Below, piece by piece: positions 1-8,393 of a DNA stretch of 64,000 nucleotides. Positions within the stretch are counted from its first letter, which is position 1, and each line of letters opens with the position of its first letter. The position numbers and the translations under genes are program-made. Below the pieces are notes generated by a model. That model was not told where the DNA came from. It saw nothing but the letters and a program-made list of their open reading frames with translations, and did no database searches. Origin of the DNA: Pseudomonas coleopterorum (GTDB lineage Bacteria; Pseudomonadota; Gammaproteobacteria; Pseudomonadales; Pseudomonadaceae); the NCBI RefSeq assembly GCF_900105555.1, contig NZ_FNTZ01000001.1, positions 1,178,001-1,242,000 on the forward strand, written 5' to 3'.

Positions 1-144
1 AGCGGCCTGCAATGGTCCCGTGACGAGCAACTGGATATCCTCGCCGTGCGCTGGGCCACTGGCCGCGGCAACCGCAATGGCCGCTGCGCCTACCAATTCG
101 CCCGCTACTGGGTGGGTCTCAAACTGTTGGAGCAACAACCATGA
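1..144 (+). CDS. C-terminal end of an unidentified protein (partial, 5' end outside window)
   Basis: Frame 1 is open from the first base and ends with TGA at 142-144, giving 47 residues rich in Arg, Trp and Tyr (for example the stretch WATGRGNRNGRCAYQFARYW). The stop overlaps the ATG of the next gene (ATGA at 141-144), so this gene is probably co-transcribed and translationally coupled with msrC. I do not recognise the family from so short a tail. The upstream part, outside the window, is needed to name it. Confidence 0.6.
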   Translation, partial: SGLQWSRDEQLDILAVRWATGRGNRNGRCAYQFARYWVGLKLLEQQP

Positions 145-632
145 TCGATCTGCACGCTGCAGGCGCGGGGCTGGAAGGCTACCGTATGCTGTGCGCTCAA
201 CTGGAATCGCTGCTGGCCGACGAGCGTGATTTCGTCGCCAATGCGGCGCAGTTTTCCGCATTTCTGTTCAATCAGGTCGATGACCTGAACTGGGCGGGTT
301 TCTATCTCAACCGCAATGAGGAACTGGTGCTCGGACCCTTTCAGGGGCAGGTGGCGTGTGTGCGCATTCCGTTTGGTCGTGGCGTGTGCGGTGCGGCTGC
401 AGCCAGCCGCGAGACCCAGCGGGTCGAGGACGTGCATGCGTTCCCTGGCCACATCGCCTGTGACAGTGCGTCGAACAGCGAACTGGTGATCCCGCTACTC
501 AAGGACGGCAAGCTGATCGGTGTGCTGGACCTGGACAGCCCACGCCTCGCACGCTTCAGCGAAGCCGACCAGCAGGGTCTGGAACAACTGGCGGCGATCT
601 TCCTGCAATCGACCGACTGCAGCCGCTACTGA
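141..632 (+). CDS. msrC: Free methionine-(R)-sulfoxide reductase, GAF-domain type
   Basis: The 163-residue product is a single GAF domain. It would reduce free L-methionine-(R)-sulfoxide to methionine in the cytoplasm, repairing oxidised methionine. Three cysteines at residues 73, 83 and 107 have the spacing (10 and 24) of the catalytic and resolving cysteines of this enzyme family, within the conserved blocks VACVRIPFGRGVCG and FPGHIACDSASNSELV. The length is normal for the family. The start overlaps the stop of the preceding gene by four bases. The gene converges on the next gene, with only 13 bases between the stops. Confidence in the family is high; the symbol follows E. coli usage. Confidence 0.9.
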   Translation: MIDLHAAGAGLEGYRMLCAQLESLLADERDFVANAAQFSAFLFNQVDDLNWAGFYLNRNEELVLGPFQGQVACVRIPFGRGVCGAAAASRETQRVEDVHAFPGHIACDSASNSELVIPLLKDGKLIGVLDLDSPRLARFSEADQQGLEQLAAIFLQSTDCSRY

Positions 633-645
633 AGCGCGACCGCTT

Positions 646-1416
646 TCAGTCGTAGTTGGCTTTCTTCTGGAACGGGTCTTCCTTCTCGTCGGCTTTCAAA
701 CCGTCGGTGAGTTCGTTGACCTCGTCTCCGGTCGGCTCCATTTCGCTGAGGACCATGGCGTTGGTGCGCTTGAGCATCTTCTGCAGGTATTGCAGTTGCT
801 CCTGGTAGAGCACGGCGTCGGGTTGACTCTTGAGGTACTGCACGCCGCGCTCGAAAGCCAGGCGGGCGCGACCCGGCAGACCCTCTCCCAGCAGTTGCTG
901 GCCCAGATTGTTGAAGAACTCGATGTGCAGCAGTACGAGGATGCCGCGGATTTCGTTCGCCCAGTGTTTGGTCTCGACGGGGCTGAGAAAGCCTTCCTGC
1001 CCGGCCCGGGTTACCTGGGCGTGCAGGGCTTCGAGCAGGAAGCGCACTTCCTTGGCTCGGTCTTCGGTCATGATCGGGAGGGGAGGGTTATTGATGGCAA
1101 TGTCATCGCCCTTGGCGATTTCCGCCTGCAAAGCTTCCAGGCGAGCCTTGAGCGGTGCGTCCTGCCTGTCGAGCTGCAGCAGACGCTGGCTGATGTTGAG
1201 TTCCAGTCGCGCGAGCAGTTGCTTGAGGGCAGGGGTCATCAGTTGACCGGGGAACGTCTCGTCGATACGGCCACAGCGGCGCAGGCGGTCGGTGAGCTCG
1301 AGCTTGTCGCGCGCCTTGGCCAGCTTGTTGCTCTCGACCATATTGTTGAGCAGGCCGATGACGATAAGGATGGCGATCCCCGTTACGATGAACAGGGTGA
1401 TCATGAGTGGAGTCAC
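646..1416 (-). CDS. Conserved membrane-anchored protein of unknown function
   Basis: The product has 256 residues. Residues 4-24 form one hydrophobic helix (ITLFIVTGIAILIVIGLLNN) that would anchor the protein in the inner membrane. The remainder is soluble, charged and mostly helical, with several Leu-rich amphipathic stretches (for example LKARLEALQAEIAKG near residue 90) that could form coiled coils. The charged C-terminus ends KANYD. I see no catalytic motif. It is transcribed toward msrC and away from the tRNA cluster. A second Met (residue 5) is possible as the start. The family is one I have seen only as conserved hypothetical in pseudomonads; no function is assigned. Confidence 0.75.
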   Translation of the reverse strand: MTPLMITLFIVTGIAILIVIGLLNNMVESNKLAKARDKLELTDRLRRCGRIDETFPGQLMTPALKQLLARLELNISQRLLQLDRQDAPLKARLEALQAEIAKGDDIAINNPPLPIMTEDRAKEVRFLLEALHAQVTRAGQEGFLSPVETKHWANEIRGILVLLHIEFFNNLGQQLLGEGLPGRARLAFERGVQYLKSQPDAVLYQEQLQYLQKMLKRTNAMVLSEMEPTGDEVNELTDGLKADEKEDPFQKKANYD

Positions 1417-1658
1417 CGGGGAGCTCTCGAGGTGGAATGAAGTTCAAGTGTAGGGCCGCTGTGCTGACACGGGTAGCCTAACCCGCCCCGCCGCAGACAT
1501 GGAGTGCTTATGGAGGGGGTGTGGCAACTATGGCTTTGTGCTACTAACGGTGTCAAAAGCTTATTGGTCCTTCTGAGCATTGCCGCTTGGCAGTGGCCTG
1601 CCACAGGGCCGGTAAAGCGCAGTGAAGTCATTGATTTAAATAAATTTATAACAGGGGG

Positions 1659-1687
1659 TTGACGACCCTCGAAAGCATCCATAGAAT
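1659..1687 (+). promoter_or_regulatory. Sigma-70 promoter of the Glu/Gly tRNA operon
   Basis: TTGACG (1659-1664) is followed after 17 bases by TAGAAT (1682-1687). An AT-rich tract that could be an UP element lies at 1629-1650, and a GC-rich discriminator (GCGCGCC) follows the -10. This is the usual design of strong, stringently controlled stable-RNA promoters. The rest of the gap between the upstream gene and the first tRNA (1417-1658) shows nothing else I can support. Confidence 0.75.
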
Positions 1688-1748
1688 GCGCGCCACTTGC
1701 AGCGTAAAGCATACAGCGAAGCGCGGCAGGGAGTGAATGTTGTAGCGT

Positions 1749-1824
1749 GTCCCCTTCGTCTAGTGGCCTAGGACACCGCCCTTTCACGGCGGTAACAGGG
1801 GTTCGAGTCCCCTAGGGGACGCCA
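1749..1824 (+). tRNA. tRNA-Glu (anticodon TTC), copy 1
   Basis: The 76-base gene has a GTCCCCT/AGGGGAC acceptor stem, a CCGCC/GGCGG anticodon stem around loop CTTTCAC (anticodon TTC), a GGTTCGAGTCC T-arm and an encoded CCA. It is identical to three other copies in the window. Confidence 0.97.
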
Positions 1825-1826
1825 TT

Positions 1827-1902
<76 letters not shown>

Positions 1903-2005
1903 GTTTAAGCAGTGTGGCTCTCGGGCGGCACTGAGTGAAACCAGTATCCAGTCTTCGGACATGGGTCTGGGCGCCGGAATACACACCATGTGTTTCGGTC
2001 AGCGT

Positions 2006-2081
2006 GTCCCCTTCGTCTAGTGGCCTAGGACACCGCCCTTTCACGGCGGTAACAGGGGTTCGAGTCCCCTAGGGGACGCCA
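2006..2081 (+). tRNA. tRNA-Glu (anticodon TTC), copy 2
   Basis: This is identical in sequence to copy 1 and forms the second Glu-Gly unit of the operon. The spacer between the units (1903-2005) has no further RNA gene that I can see. Confidence 0.97.
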
Positions 2082-2084
2082 TTT

Positions 2085-2160
<76 letters not shown>

Positions 2161-2169
2161 AATTCAATG

Positions 2170-2200
2170 AAAACGCCGCTCAGAGATGAGCGGCGTTTTT
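2170..2200 (+). terminator. Rho-independent terminator of the Glu/Gly tRNA operon
   Basis: The GC-rich stem ACGCCGCTC/GAGCGGCGT with a short loop is followed by a T run (2195-2200), just after the last tRNA. Confidence 0.9.
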
Positions 2201-2291
2201 GTTCGTGCGCGTTTTTTGGCCATGGGTGGTGGTGAGTCTTTCGCGGCCGGTGAACGCTCCTACGGCTGGCCCGCCATTGTGGATGGCCTGG

Positions 2292-3140
2292 CTATGTTCT
2301 GCGGCGATGGGGAATGTCATCGTCGGCGATCAGTACCCGTTCCATCACGCGCGGGAAATCACCGTAGTTGTAGACCGGGTAATGCAAGGCGGCGCGGTTG
2401 TCCCAGAACGCTACATCGCCTGGTTGCCACTTGAAGCGCAGCTGGTATTCGGGGTTGCTTACTTCCTTGAGCAGCAGGCCGACGATCTCGCGGCTTTCCT
2501 CCAATGACAGGCCAAGAATCTGCGGCGACATCGAAAAATTGATGAACAGGGCATCTTCACCCGTTTCGGGATGGGTACGCACCAGCGGGTGCGCGAGGAT
2601 CGGATAGTTGTAGCCGACCTTGTCCAGCGAGGATTTGAAGTTGTGGGTGACGAAGGCGTTGTCGATGCGTTCGCGCAGCGCCGTCGGCAGGCTGCGGTAC
2701 ACCAGTCCCGTGTCTGCCCACAGCGTGTCGCCGCCGGTTTCGGGCAGCGACACGGCGCGCAGCACGGCGCCGAAGGTGGGTTTGAGCATCCAACTGGTAT
2801 CGGTGTGCCAGCGCCCCTTGCGGGCATCGCCATAACGGTCGCGGGCTTCGCTGGCCAGGATCAGGTGAGCGTTGGGCCGCTCGTGGTCCTGTTTCTGAGT
2901 GGTTGGATGCTGGTAAAGCTCGCCGAATTGGCGAGCGAAGGCCAGCTGCTGGGCGGTATCGATGTGCTGGTCACGGAAGAACAACACTTTGTGCTTGAGC
3001 AGCAACGCACGTATCTGATCACGGGTTTGCGCGTCGAGGGGGTGGCGCAGATCGACGCCTTCGATCTGCGCGCCGATGGTCGGCTCCAAGGCGGTGGCGC
3101 GGATCGCCGTGGCGGGGCGCTGTATTTTTTCGGCAAACAT
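2292..3140 (-). CDS. TauD/TfdA-family Fe(II)/2-oxoglutarate dioxygenase (sulfonate or sulfate-ester desulfurisation)
   Basis: The 282-residue enzyme would oxidise an organosulfur substrate at the carbon next to sulfur, using O2 and 2-oxoglutarate, and so release sulfite or sulfate. The facial triad is visible: H112 and D114 in GRWHTDTSW, and H253 in NRAALHYPVYN. Arg 264 or 268 would bind 2-oxoglutarate. The start at 3140 is chosen because it has AAGGA eight bases upstream; a longer open frame to 3182 lacks a ribosome site. It is the last gene of a run with the FMN monooxygenase and the SsuA-like binding protein, 62 bases after the former. The exact substrate (taurine, alkyl sulfate, other) cannot be read from sequence. 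It has no Cys and only three internal Met. Confidence 0.88.
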   Translation of the reverse strand: MFAEKIQRPATAIRATALEPTIGAQIEGVDLRHPLDAQTRDQIRALLLKHKVLFFRDQHIDTAQQLAFARQFGELYQHPTTQKQDHERPNAHLILASEARDRYGDARKGRWHTDTSWMLKPTFGAVLRAVSLPETGGDTLWADTGLVYRSLPTALRERIDNAFVTHNFKSSLDKVGYNYPILAHPLVRTHPETGEDALFINFSMSPQILGLSLEESREIVGLLLKEVSNPEYQLRFKWQPGDVAFWDNRAALHYPVYNYGDFPRVMERVLIADDDIPHRRRT

Positions 3141-3202
3141 GGCAGGTATCCTTTGCAATCGAGTGCCGGAGCCCACGGCCACGGCGGGTGGGGAATCGGT
3201 TT

Positions 3203-4537
3203 TCAGGCCACTTCTTCGTTGCGGCGCAGGGCCGCGTTGCGATTGGCTGGCACCTCGAGGCCGAGGTTGTCGCGCAGGGTCAGGCCGGGGTACTCGGTGC
3301 GCAACAGGCCGCGTTGCTGAAGGATCGGCACCACGTAGCGGGTGAAGTATTCGAGGCCGTCGGGCAACAGCGAGTTGATGATGAACCCGTCGGCGGCGTG
3401 GCCCTCGAACCAGGCTTGCACGGCGTCGGCAACCTCTTCCGGCAGGCCGACGAAATCCCGTTCGGGCTTGGCAAAGCGCAGGGCCACTTCGCGCAAGGTG
3501 AGGTGCTCGTCACGGGCCAGTTGCTTGATCCGCTCGGACGTACCCTTGTGGCTGTTGGCGCCCAGGTCGCCGAGGTCGGGGAAGGGGGCGTCCAGATCGT
3601 GGCCGCTGAAGTTGTAGTCGTTGAACGGGCGGCCGAGGGCGACGATGGCGTCTTCGATGCCGACCAGGTCTGCGGCCTCTTGATAGCGACGCTCGACCTC
3701 TTCGCGATCGCGCCCGGTGATCGGGCTGATGCCCGGCAGGACGAACAATTTGTCCGGATTGCGACCGGCGCTGGCAGCGCGTTGTTTGAGGTCCTGGTAA
3801 TAGGCGCGCGACTCGGTGAACGACTCGTGTCGGCAGAAGATCGCATCGGCGTTTTGGGCGGCGAAATTGCGGCCGTCTTCGGAAACACCGGCCTGGAAAA
3901 TCACCGGTTGGCCCTGGCGCGAACGAGCGATGTTCAGCGGTCCCTTGACCTGGAAGAACTCACCACGATGGTTCAGGGCATGCAGTTTGCTGCGGTCGAA
4001 GAACTCGCCGGTGGCCTTGTTGCGGGTGAAGGCGTCGTCCTCCCAGGAATCCCACAGTCCCTTGACCACATCCACGTGTTCCCGGGCGATCTTGTAGCGC
4101 ACGGCATGGGGTGGATGCTCGGCCTTGCTGAAGTTGTCGGCGGTGCCTGAAAGCCACGAGGTGACCACGTTCCAGCCGGCGCGGCCGCCACTGATGTGGT
4201 CGAGGGAGGCCAGTTGCCGGGCGACCTGGTAGGGCTCGGTGTAGCTGACCGTGATGGTGGCGACCAGGCCGATGTGCTCGGTGGTGGCGGCCAACGCCGA
4301 GAGCAGGGTCAGCGGTTCGAAGCGGTTGAGGTAATGCGGGCTGGAGCGCTCGTGGATGTGCAGGCTGTCGGCGATGAAAGCGAAGTCGAAGCGGGCGTCT
4401 TCGGCCAGCCGCGCCTGGTGCTGGTAGTAACGCAGGTTGGTGCTGGCGTCGGCCAGTGCCTGCGGATGCCGCCACTCGCCCCAGCCGTGCCCTACGCCGT
4501 GGATCATGGCGCCCAGTTTCAGTTGTCGTGTGCTCAT
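3203..4537 (-). CDS. FMN-dependent bacterial-luciferase-like monooxygenase (NtaA/SnaA/DszA family)
   Basis: This 444-residue TIM-barrel flavoprotein belongs to the class that uses reduced FMN from a partner reductase to oxidise sulfur compounds, aminopolycarboxylates or similar substrates. Diagnostic blocks are the N-terminal LGAMIHGVGHGWGEWRHP, SHAxx-like residues replaced by LNRFEPLTLLSALAA, GGRAGWNVVTSW near residue 140, and VSEDGRNFAAQNADAIF near residue 215. The start is supported by AGGAG upstream of ATG. It begins 12 bases after the SsuA-like gene and is followed by the TauD-like gene, which suggests a desulfurisation operon. No flavin reductase gene is adjacent, so reduced flavin must come from elsewhere. 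It has one Cys and one internal Met. Confidence 0.87.
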   Translation of the reverse strand: MSTRQLKLGAMIHGVGHGWGEWRHPQALADASTNLRYYQHQARLAEDARFDFAFIADSLHIHERSSPHYLNRFEPLTLLSALAATTEHIGLVATITVSYTEPYQVARQLASLDHISGGRAGWNVVTSWLSGTADNFSKAEHPPHAVRYKIAREHVDVVKGLWDSWEDDAFTRNKATGEFFDRSKLHALNHRGEFFQVKGPLNIARSRQGQPVIFQAGVSEDGRNFAAQNADAIFCRHESFTESRAYYQDLKQRAASAGRNPDKLFVLPGISPITGRDREEVERRYQEAADLVGIEDAIVALGRPFNDYNFSGHDLDAPFPDLGDLGANSHKGTSERIKQLARDEHLTLREVALRFAKPERDFVGLPEEVADAVQAWFEGHAADGFIINSLLPDGLEYFTRYVVPILQQRGLLRTEYPGLTLRDNLGLEVPANRNAALRRNEEVA

Positions 4538-4549
4538 GGAAATCTCCTG

Positions 4550-5527
4550 TTATGGCGCGCTGGCCAGCGGGGTTTGGGTGGGTGCGCGGAAGTCGTTGAA
4601 GTGTTTGTCGAAGCCTTGGGCGACTTTGACCGGCTGCGCCAGCACGCCTTCTTCCAGATAGATGTCGGCGGTCTGCTGCAGGTCGGCGATCACCGCGTCG
4701 GTGATCTCGGCGCGCGTGTAGCGGGTCTCGTTGACCGAGGCCAGGTGCACCGCCAACGGCAGGCGGGTGACCTGGGCCTGAGCGGCAGCGAACTCGTCGT
4801 GGTGGGTGTTGGCCCACTGGTAGGCACGCTCCAGGCGCACGACGAAGTCCTCGACCTGAGCGCGCTTGGTTTCGGTGGCCTGCTGGGTGGCCACCAGGTA
4901 GGTGTTGTTGGTCAACAGGTCGGTGCCCTTGCGCAGGATGCGGGCGTTGCCCTGGTTCAGCGCAATGGTGGTGTAGGGGTCCCAGGTCGACCAGGCGTCG
5001 GCATCGCCGGATTGCAGCGCGCCCTGGGCGTCGCTGGGCAGCAAATTGACGAAGGTGATGTCGGAGGTTTTCAGGCCCGCGTCACGCAGGGCCTTGATCA
5101 CCAGGAAGTGGCCGATGGAACCGCGGTTGGTGACCACGCGCTTGCCCTTGAGGTCGGCAACCGACTGCAGTGGCGAGTCCTTGGGCACCAGGATGGAGGT
5201 GGTGTAGCGGCCTTCGAAATGGGTGATGCTGACGGCTTTGAGCGGCGCGCCGGAACCCAGGGCGAATACGTAAGGCGCATCGCCCAGGTAACCCACGTCC
5301 ACCGCACCGGCGTTCAGCGCCTCGCCCAGGGGCGCGGCGGCGGCGAACTCGGAAAACTCAATGGGGTAGGGGACGTCCTTGAGTTCGCCCGCTGCGGTGA
5401 GCAACAGCTTCAGGCTGGATTTCTGATTGGCGACGCGCAACGGGTCGAGCTTGTCGGCCCGGGCCAGCGGGCCTGCGGCCAGCAGCCCCACGGCCAGAAC
5501 GAAGGAAAGGACACGGGAACGGGTCAT
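4550..5527 (-). CDS. SsuA/TauA-like periplasmic substrate-binding protein (sulfonate-type ABC transporter)
   Basis: The product has 325 residues. It starts with a signal peptide (MTRSRVLSFVLAVGLLAAGPLARA, cleaved before DK), followed by a two-lobed NMT1/SsuA-type binding fold with VANQKSSLKLLL, AVDVGYLGDAPYVFAL, LKGKRVVTNRGSIGHFLV and DAWSTWDPYTTIA. ATG 5527 has AGGAG upstream; an in-frame extension to 5572 has no signal-peptide logic. The mature protein contains no Cys and no Met, typical of proteins made under sulfur limitation. No permease or ATPase is adjacent. The likely partners are the SsuC/SsuB-like proteins at 11135-12771. The ligand is probably a sulfonate or sulfate ester, by inference from the co-transcribed FMN monooxygenase and TauD-like dioxygenase. 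Confidence 0.87.
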   Translation of the reverse strand: MTRSRVLSFVLAVGLLAAGPLARADKLDPLRVANQKSSLKLLLTAAGELKDVPYPIEFSEFAAAAPLGEALNAGAVDVGYLGDAPYVFALGSGAPLKAVSITHFEGRYTTSILVPKDSPLQSVADLKGKRVVTNRGSIGHFLVIKALRDAGLKTSDITFVNLLPSDAQGALQSGDADAWSTWDPYTTIALNQGNARILRKGTDLLTNNTYLVATQQATETKRAQVEDFVVRLERAYQWANTHHDEFAAAQAQVTRLPLAVHLASVNETRYTRAEITDAVIADLQQTADIYLEEGVLAQPVKVAQGFDKHFNDFRAPTQTPLASAP

Positions 5528-5674
5528 GGACGGCGACTCCTGAAGAGGGATTGAGTTACCTCCACCAGGCAAGGGGTCGGTCTGGGTTCAAACTAAAGCT
5601 CTAAAGACGCGCTGTGAAATGACATTTAGTTCTAAGTTAATTATTCTTTTTGTGGGTTTATCCAACAATAAATT

Positions 5675-5689
5675 ATGCGTAATACGCAT
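5675..5689 (-). promoter_or_regulatory. Palindromic operator candidate upstream of the SsuA-like operon
   Basis: ATGCGTA-A-TACGCAT is a perfect 7+7 inverted repeat in an AT-rich stretch about 150 bases upstream of the binding-protein start. Read on the minus strand it includes CGCATAATTTATTG, resembling the repeated elements beside the LysR gene. The regulator is inferred to be that LysR protein or a CysB/Cbl-type factor; this is not proven. Confidence 0.45.
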
Positions 5690-5720
5690 ATTGTGACCCT
5701 ATCCCACTCACTGCATTCCC

Positions 5721-5807
5721 GTAGGAGCGGTTATCGGCCGCGAACGCAACGCCGCGGTTTACCGGAAACTACGCGGTACCAAGTTCGCGGCCCATGACCG
5801 CTCCTAT
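5721..5807. repeat. Inverted pair of REP-like sequences (REPIN)
   Basis: A 25-base arm at 5721-5745 (GTAGGAGCGG...CCGCGAAC) recurs as an imperfect reverse complement at 5783-5807. Arms of this kind match the Pseudomonas REP pattern (GTAGGAGCGG...CCGCGAA). The pair sits just beyond the stop of the peptide-type ABC ATPase, six bases from its stop codon, and could end or stabilise that transcript. Confidence 0.75.
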
Positions 5808-5812
5808 GGGTT

Positions 5813-7432
5813 CTAGGCCAGGGCTCGTTGGCGCTTGCCGGGAACGGCGTCGAGCAGCGCTCGGGTGTAGGGGTTCGATGGCTGGTCGAACAGCTGGGCG
5901 GTGGGGCCCTGGTCGACGATGCGGCCCTGGCGCATGACCAGCACGTCATCGGCCACGTTGGCGATCACCGCCAGATCGTGCGAAACGATCACATAGGCGA
6001 TACCCAGCTCGCGTTGCAGTTCGTCCAGCAGGTCGAGAATCTGCCGCTGCACCGAAACATCCAGCGCCGACACCGGCTCGTCCAGCAGTACCAGATCGGG
6101 CTGCAACGCCAGCGCCCGGGCGATGGCCACGCGCTGGCGCTGACCGCCGGACAGTTCTCGGGGCAGGCGGTCGAGAAAATGCGCCGGCAAATGCACCCGT
6201 TCGATCAGCTCACGCGCGGCCCGATCCAGCGCCGCACCTTTGGCCAGGCCGAACGAGACCAGCGGCTCGACGATGCTGTCGAAGATCGACAGGCGCGGGT
6301 CCAGCGCTGCGAAGGGGTTCTGCTGAACCAATTGCATGCGCCGACGCAAGGGTCTGAATTGTCGCCAGCCGAGGTCGGTCACGTCCTGATCGGCGAAGTG
6401 AACGCGACCGCTGTCAGCTTTCTCCAGGCCCAGGGCGATCCGCAACGCCGTGCTCTTGCCCGAGCCCGATTCGCCGACGATGCCCAGGGTCTGCCCGGCG
6501 CAGACCTTGAAGCTCACATCGGCCAGCGCCTGGAAGCGCTCGGCCTGGCCGCGTATGCGTGGCAGGCGGTAATGCTTGTTCACCGCCGTCAGGGAAAGCA
6601 GGGGTGTCTGCCCCGAGGCGGGAGCCGGGCGCGGTGCACGGGGTTCGTTGAACGCCGGCGCGGCGGCGATCAGCGCGCGGGTATAGGGCTGTCTCGGGCT
6701 GGCCAGCACCTGGTGCGGCGTGCCCTGTTCGACCAACGCGCCGGCCTTCATCACCAGCACGCGGTCGGCTCGGTCGGCAGCCACGCCTAGGTCGTGCGTG
6801 ATGATCAGCAGGGAAATGCCACGCTCGCGTACCAGCCCTTCGAGATGATCGAGGATGCGCCGCTGCACGGTGACGTCCAGGGCGCTGGTGGGCTCATCGG
6901 CGATGATCAAACGTGGGTTGCCGGCCAGGGCGATGGCGATCAGCACCCGTTGGCGCATGCCGCCGGACAACTCATGGGGGTACTGCCGAGCGCGCAGCTG
7001 CGGGTTGTCCAGACCTACCTGGGCCAGCAGTTCGCCAACGTCGGCGTCCACCCCTTTGTAGCGCGCGCCCTTGGCCAGCACCAAGGCTTCGGCGATCTGG
7101 CGGCCGATGCGCTGGGTCGGATTGAGGCTGACCATCGGGTCTTGCGGCACCAGGCCGATGGTGCGGCCGCGCAACTGGCGTTTGGTCCGTTCGCTGGCCT
7201 GGCTCAGGTCCTGACCAGCCACCAACAGGCGCCCGGCGGTGACCACGGCGCTGTCTGGCAGCAAGCCAAGAATGGCGTTGGCGATGGTGGTCTTGCCCGA
7301 GCCGGATTCACCGACGATGGCCAGGGTCTCGCCTTGCATCAGGCTGAACGATACATCGGTCACGGCCTGGGTCTGTTGCGGCCCGTGACGGTAGGCGATG
7401 CTCAGGTCGTGCACTTCAATGAGCGGATTCAT
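5813..7432 (-). CDS. Fused double ATP-binding subunit of a peptide/opine-type ABC transporter (DppDF/YejF-like)
   Basis: The 539-residue protein contains two complete ABC ATPase domains. Domain 1 (about residues 1-255) has Walker [10 protein letters not shown], signature LSGGMRQR and Walker B LIIADEP. Domain 2 (about residues 280-539) has Walker [10 protein letters not shown], signature LSGGQRQR and Walker B LVLLDEP. It would power the transporter formed by the two permeases just upstream. The start at ATG 7432 overlaps the permease stop (ATGA). A much longer open frame reading upstream to 8272 is spurious. Its place in the sulfur island suggests import of a sulfur-containing peptide or similar organosulfur compound, which is inference. 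Confidence 0.9.
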   Translation of the reverse strand: MNPLIEVHDLSIAYRHGPQQTQAVTDVSFSLMQGETLAIVGESGSGKTTIANAILGLLPDSAVVTAGRLLVAGQDLSQASERTKRQLRGRTIGLVPQDPMVSLNPTQRIGRQIAEALVLAKGARYKGVDADVGELLAQVGLDNPQLRARQYPHELSGGMRQRVLIAIALAGNPRLIIADEPTSALDVTVQRRILDHLEGLVRERGISLLIITHDLGVAADRADRVLVMKAGALVEQGTPHQVLASPRQPYTRALIAAAPAFNEPRAPRPAPASGQTPLLSLTAVNKHYRLPRIRGQAERFQALADVSFKVCAGQTLGIVGESGSGKSTALRIALGLEKADSGRVHFADQDVTDLGWRQFRPLRRRMQLVQQNPFAALDPRLSIFDSIVEPLVSFGLAKGAALDRAARELIERVHLPAHFLDRLPRELSGGQRQRVAIARALALQPDLVLLDEPVSALDVSVQRQILDLLDELQRELGIAYVIVSHDLAVIANVADDVLVMRQGRIVDQGPTAQLFDQPSNPYTRALLDAVPGKRQRALA

Positions 7433-8373
7433 CGCTTGATCTCTTCGAGGGTGCGGGCTAGGTGGTTGAGGCTGAACACCACCGCCACGACGAACACGCC
7501 GGGCAATAGCGCCACCCATGGTGCGGTGATCAGAAAGTGTCGGCCGGTGGCGATCAGCGTGCCCCATTCCGGCGCCGGTGGTGCGGCGCCGAAACCCAGG
7601 AAGCTGAGCCCGGCGGTGGCCAGGATGGCCGCGCCAAAATCCAGGGTGGCGAGCACCGCGACCGGGCCCCAGGCGTTGGGCAGGATGTGCCGCCATAAGG
7701 TCTGCAGCCAGCTCGCGCCGCCCAGTCGCGCGGCCTCGACATAGGGCAGGGTCTTGACCCGCAGCACTTCGGCGCGGGTGGTGCGGGCAAAGCCGGGGAT
7801 GATTCCCACACCCACGGCGAGGGCCACCGGCAGGGTGCCGAAGCCGATGGCGGTGACGATGGCCAAGGCCAGGAGCAAGCCGGGCAGGGCCAGCAGCACG
7901 TCGATCACGCGCATGATCACCGCGTCCACGCGTCCACCGGCGAACCCTGACAGCACGCCCAGGGTCAGGCCTCCGAGCAGGGCCAGGCCGACGGCCAGTA
8001 GCGCAGCCTGGATCGACAGGCTGGCACCGTGTATCACCCGGGTGTAGAGATCGCGGCCCAACTCGTCGGTGCCGAACCAATGGGTCGCATTCGGCGCGGT
8101 GAGCTTGGCCAGCGGCGCGGTGGCATTGGGGTCGAAGCCGCTGAGCGCGCCCGGTGCCACGGCGGCGAGCAAGGCGAAGGCGACCACCAGGGCAGTCAGC
8201 AAGAAGCCAGGTCGGCGTGACAAGGGGCGTGAGGCCGCGAGCAGACGCACCCAGCGACTGCGCCGCCGCCACGTGGGCAGGACCGCTGTCGGTGGCGGCG
8301 CGTAGACCGTCGCAGCAGGCGCGGCCGGGATGAAGCGCTGGTCGAGATCACGCACGGCATTGGATGAAGGCAT
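7429..8373 (-). CDS. Peptide-type ABC transporter permease (DppC-like)
   Basis: The product has 314 residues. A soluble N-terminus of about 60 residues is followed by the first membrane helix (FLLTALVVAFALLAAVAPG), then by the family block HWFGTDELGRDLYTRVIHGASLSI, and by the EAA-type cytoplasmic loop EAARLGGASWLQTLWRHILPN. Five to six membrane segments are expected. ATG 8373 is taken as start because upstream frame extends into the other permease gene. It lies 20 bases after dppB-like and overlaps the ATPase start by four bases, so the three are translationally linked. It pairs with the DppB-like subunit in the inner membrane. Confidence 0.9.
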   Translation of the reverse strand: MPSSNAVRDLDQRFIPAAPAATVYAPPPTAVLPTWRRRSRWVRLLAASRPLSRRPGFLLTALVVAFALLAAVAPGALSGFDPNATAPLAKLTAPNATHWFGTDELGRDLYTRVIHGASLSIQAALLAVGLALLGGLTLGVLSGFAGGRVDAVIMRVIDVLLALPGLLLALAIVTAIGFGTLPVALAVGVGIIPGFARTTRAEVLRVKTLPYVEAARLGGASWLQTLWRHILPNAWGPVAVLATLDFGAAILATAGLSFLGFGAAPPAPEWGTLIATGRHFLITAPWVALLPGVFVVAVVFSLNHLARTLEEIKR

Positions 8374-8393
8374 GAGCGAAGTCCTTGGCTGGC

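Noticed and set aside
4196..5554. Long plus-strand frame (452 codons) opposite the monooxygenase and SsuA-like genes
   Set aside because: High GC third positions keep the antisense frame open; the product has no recognisable domain and the minus-strand genes have clear motifs.
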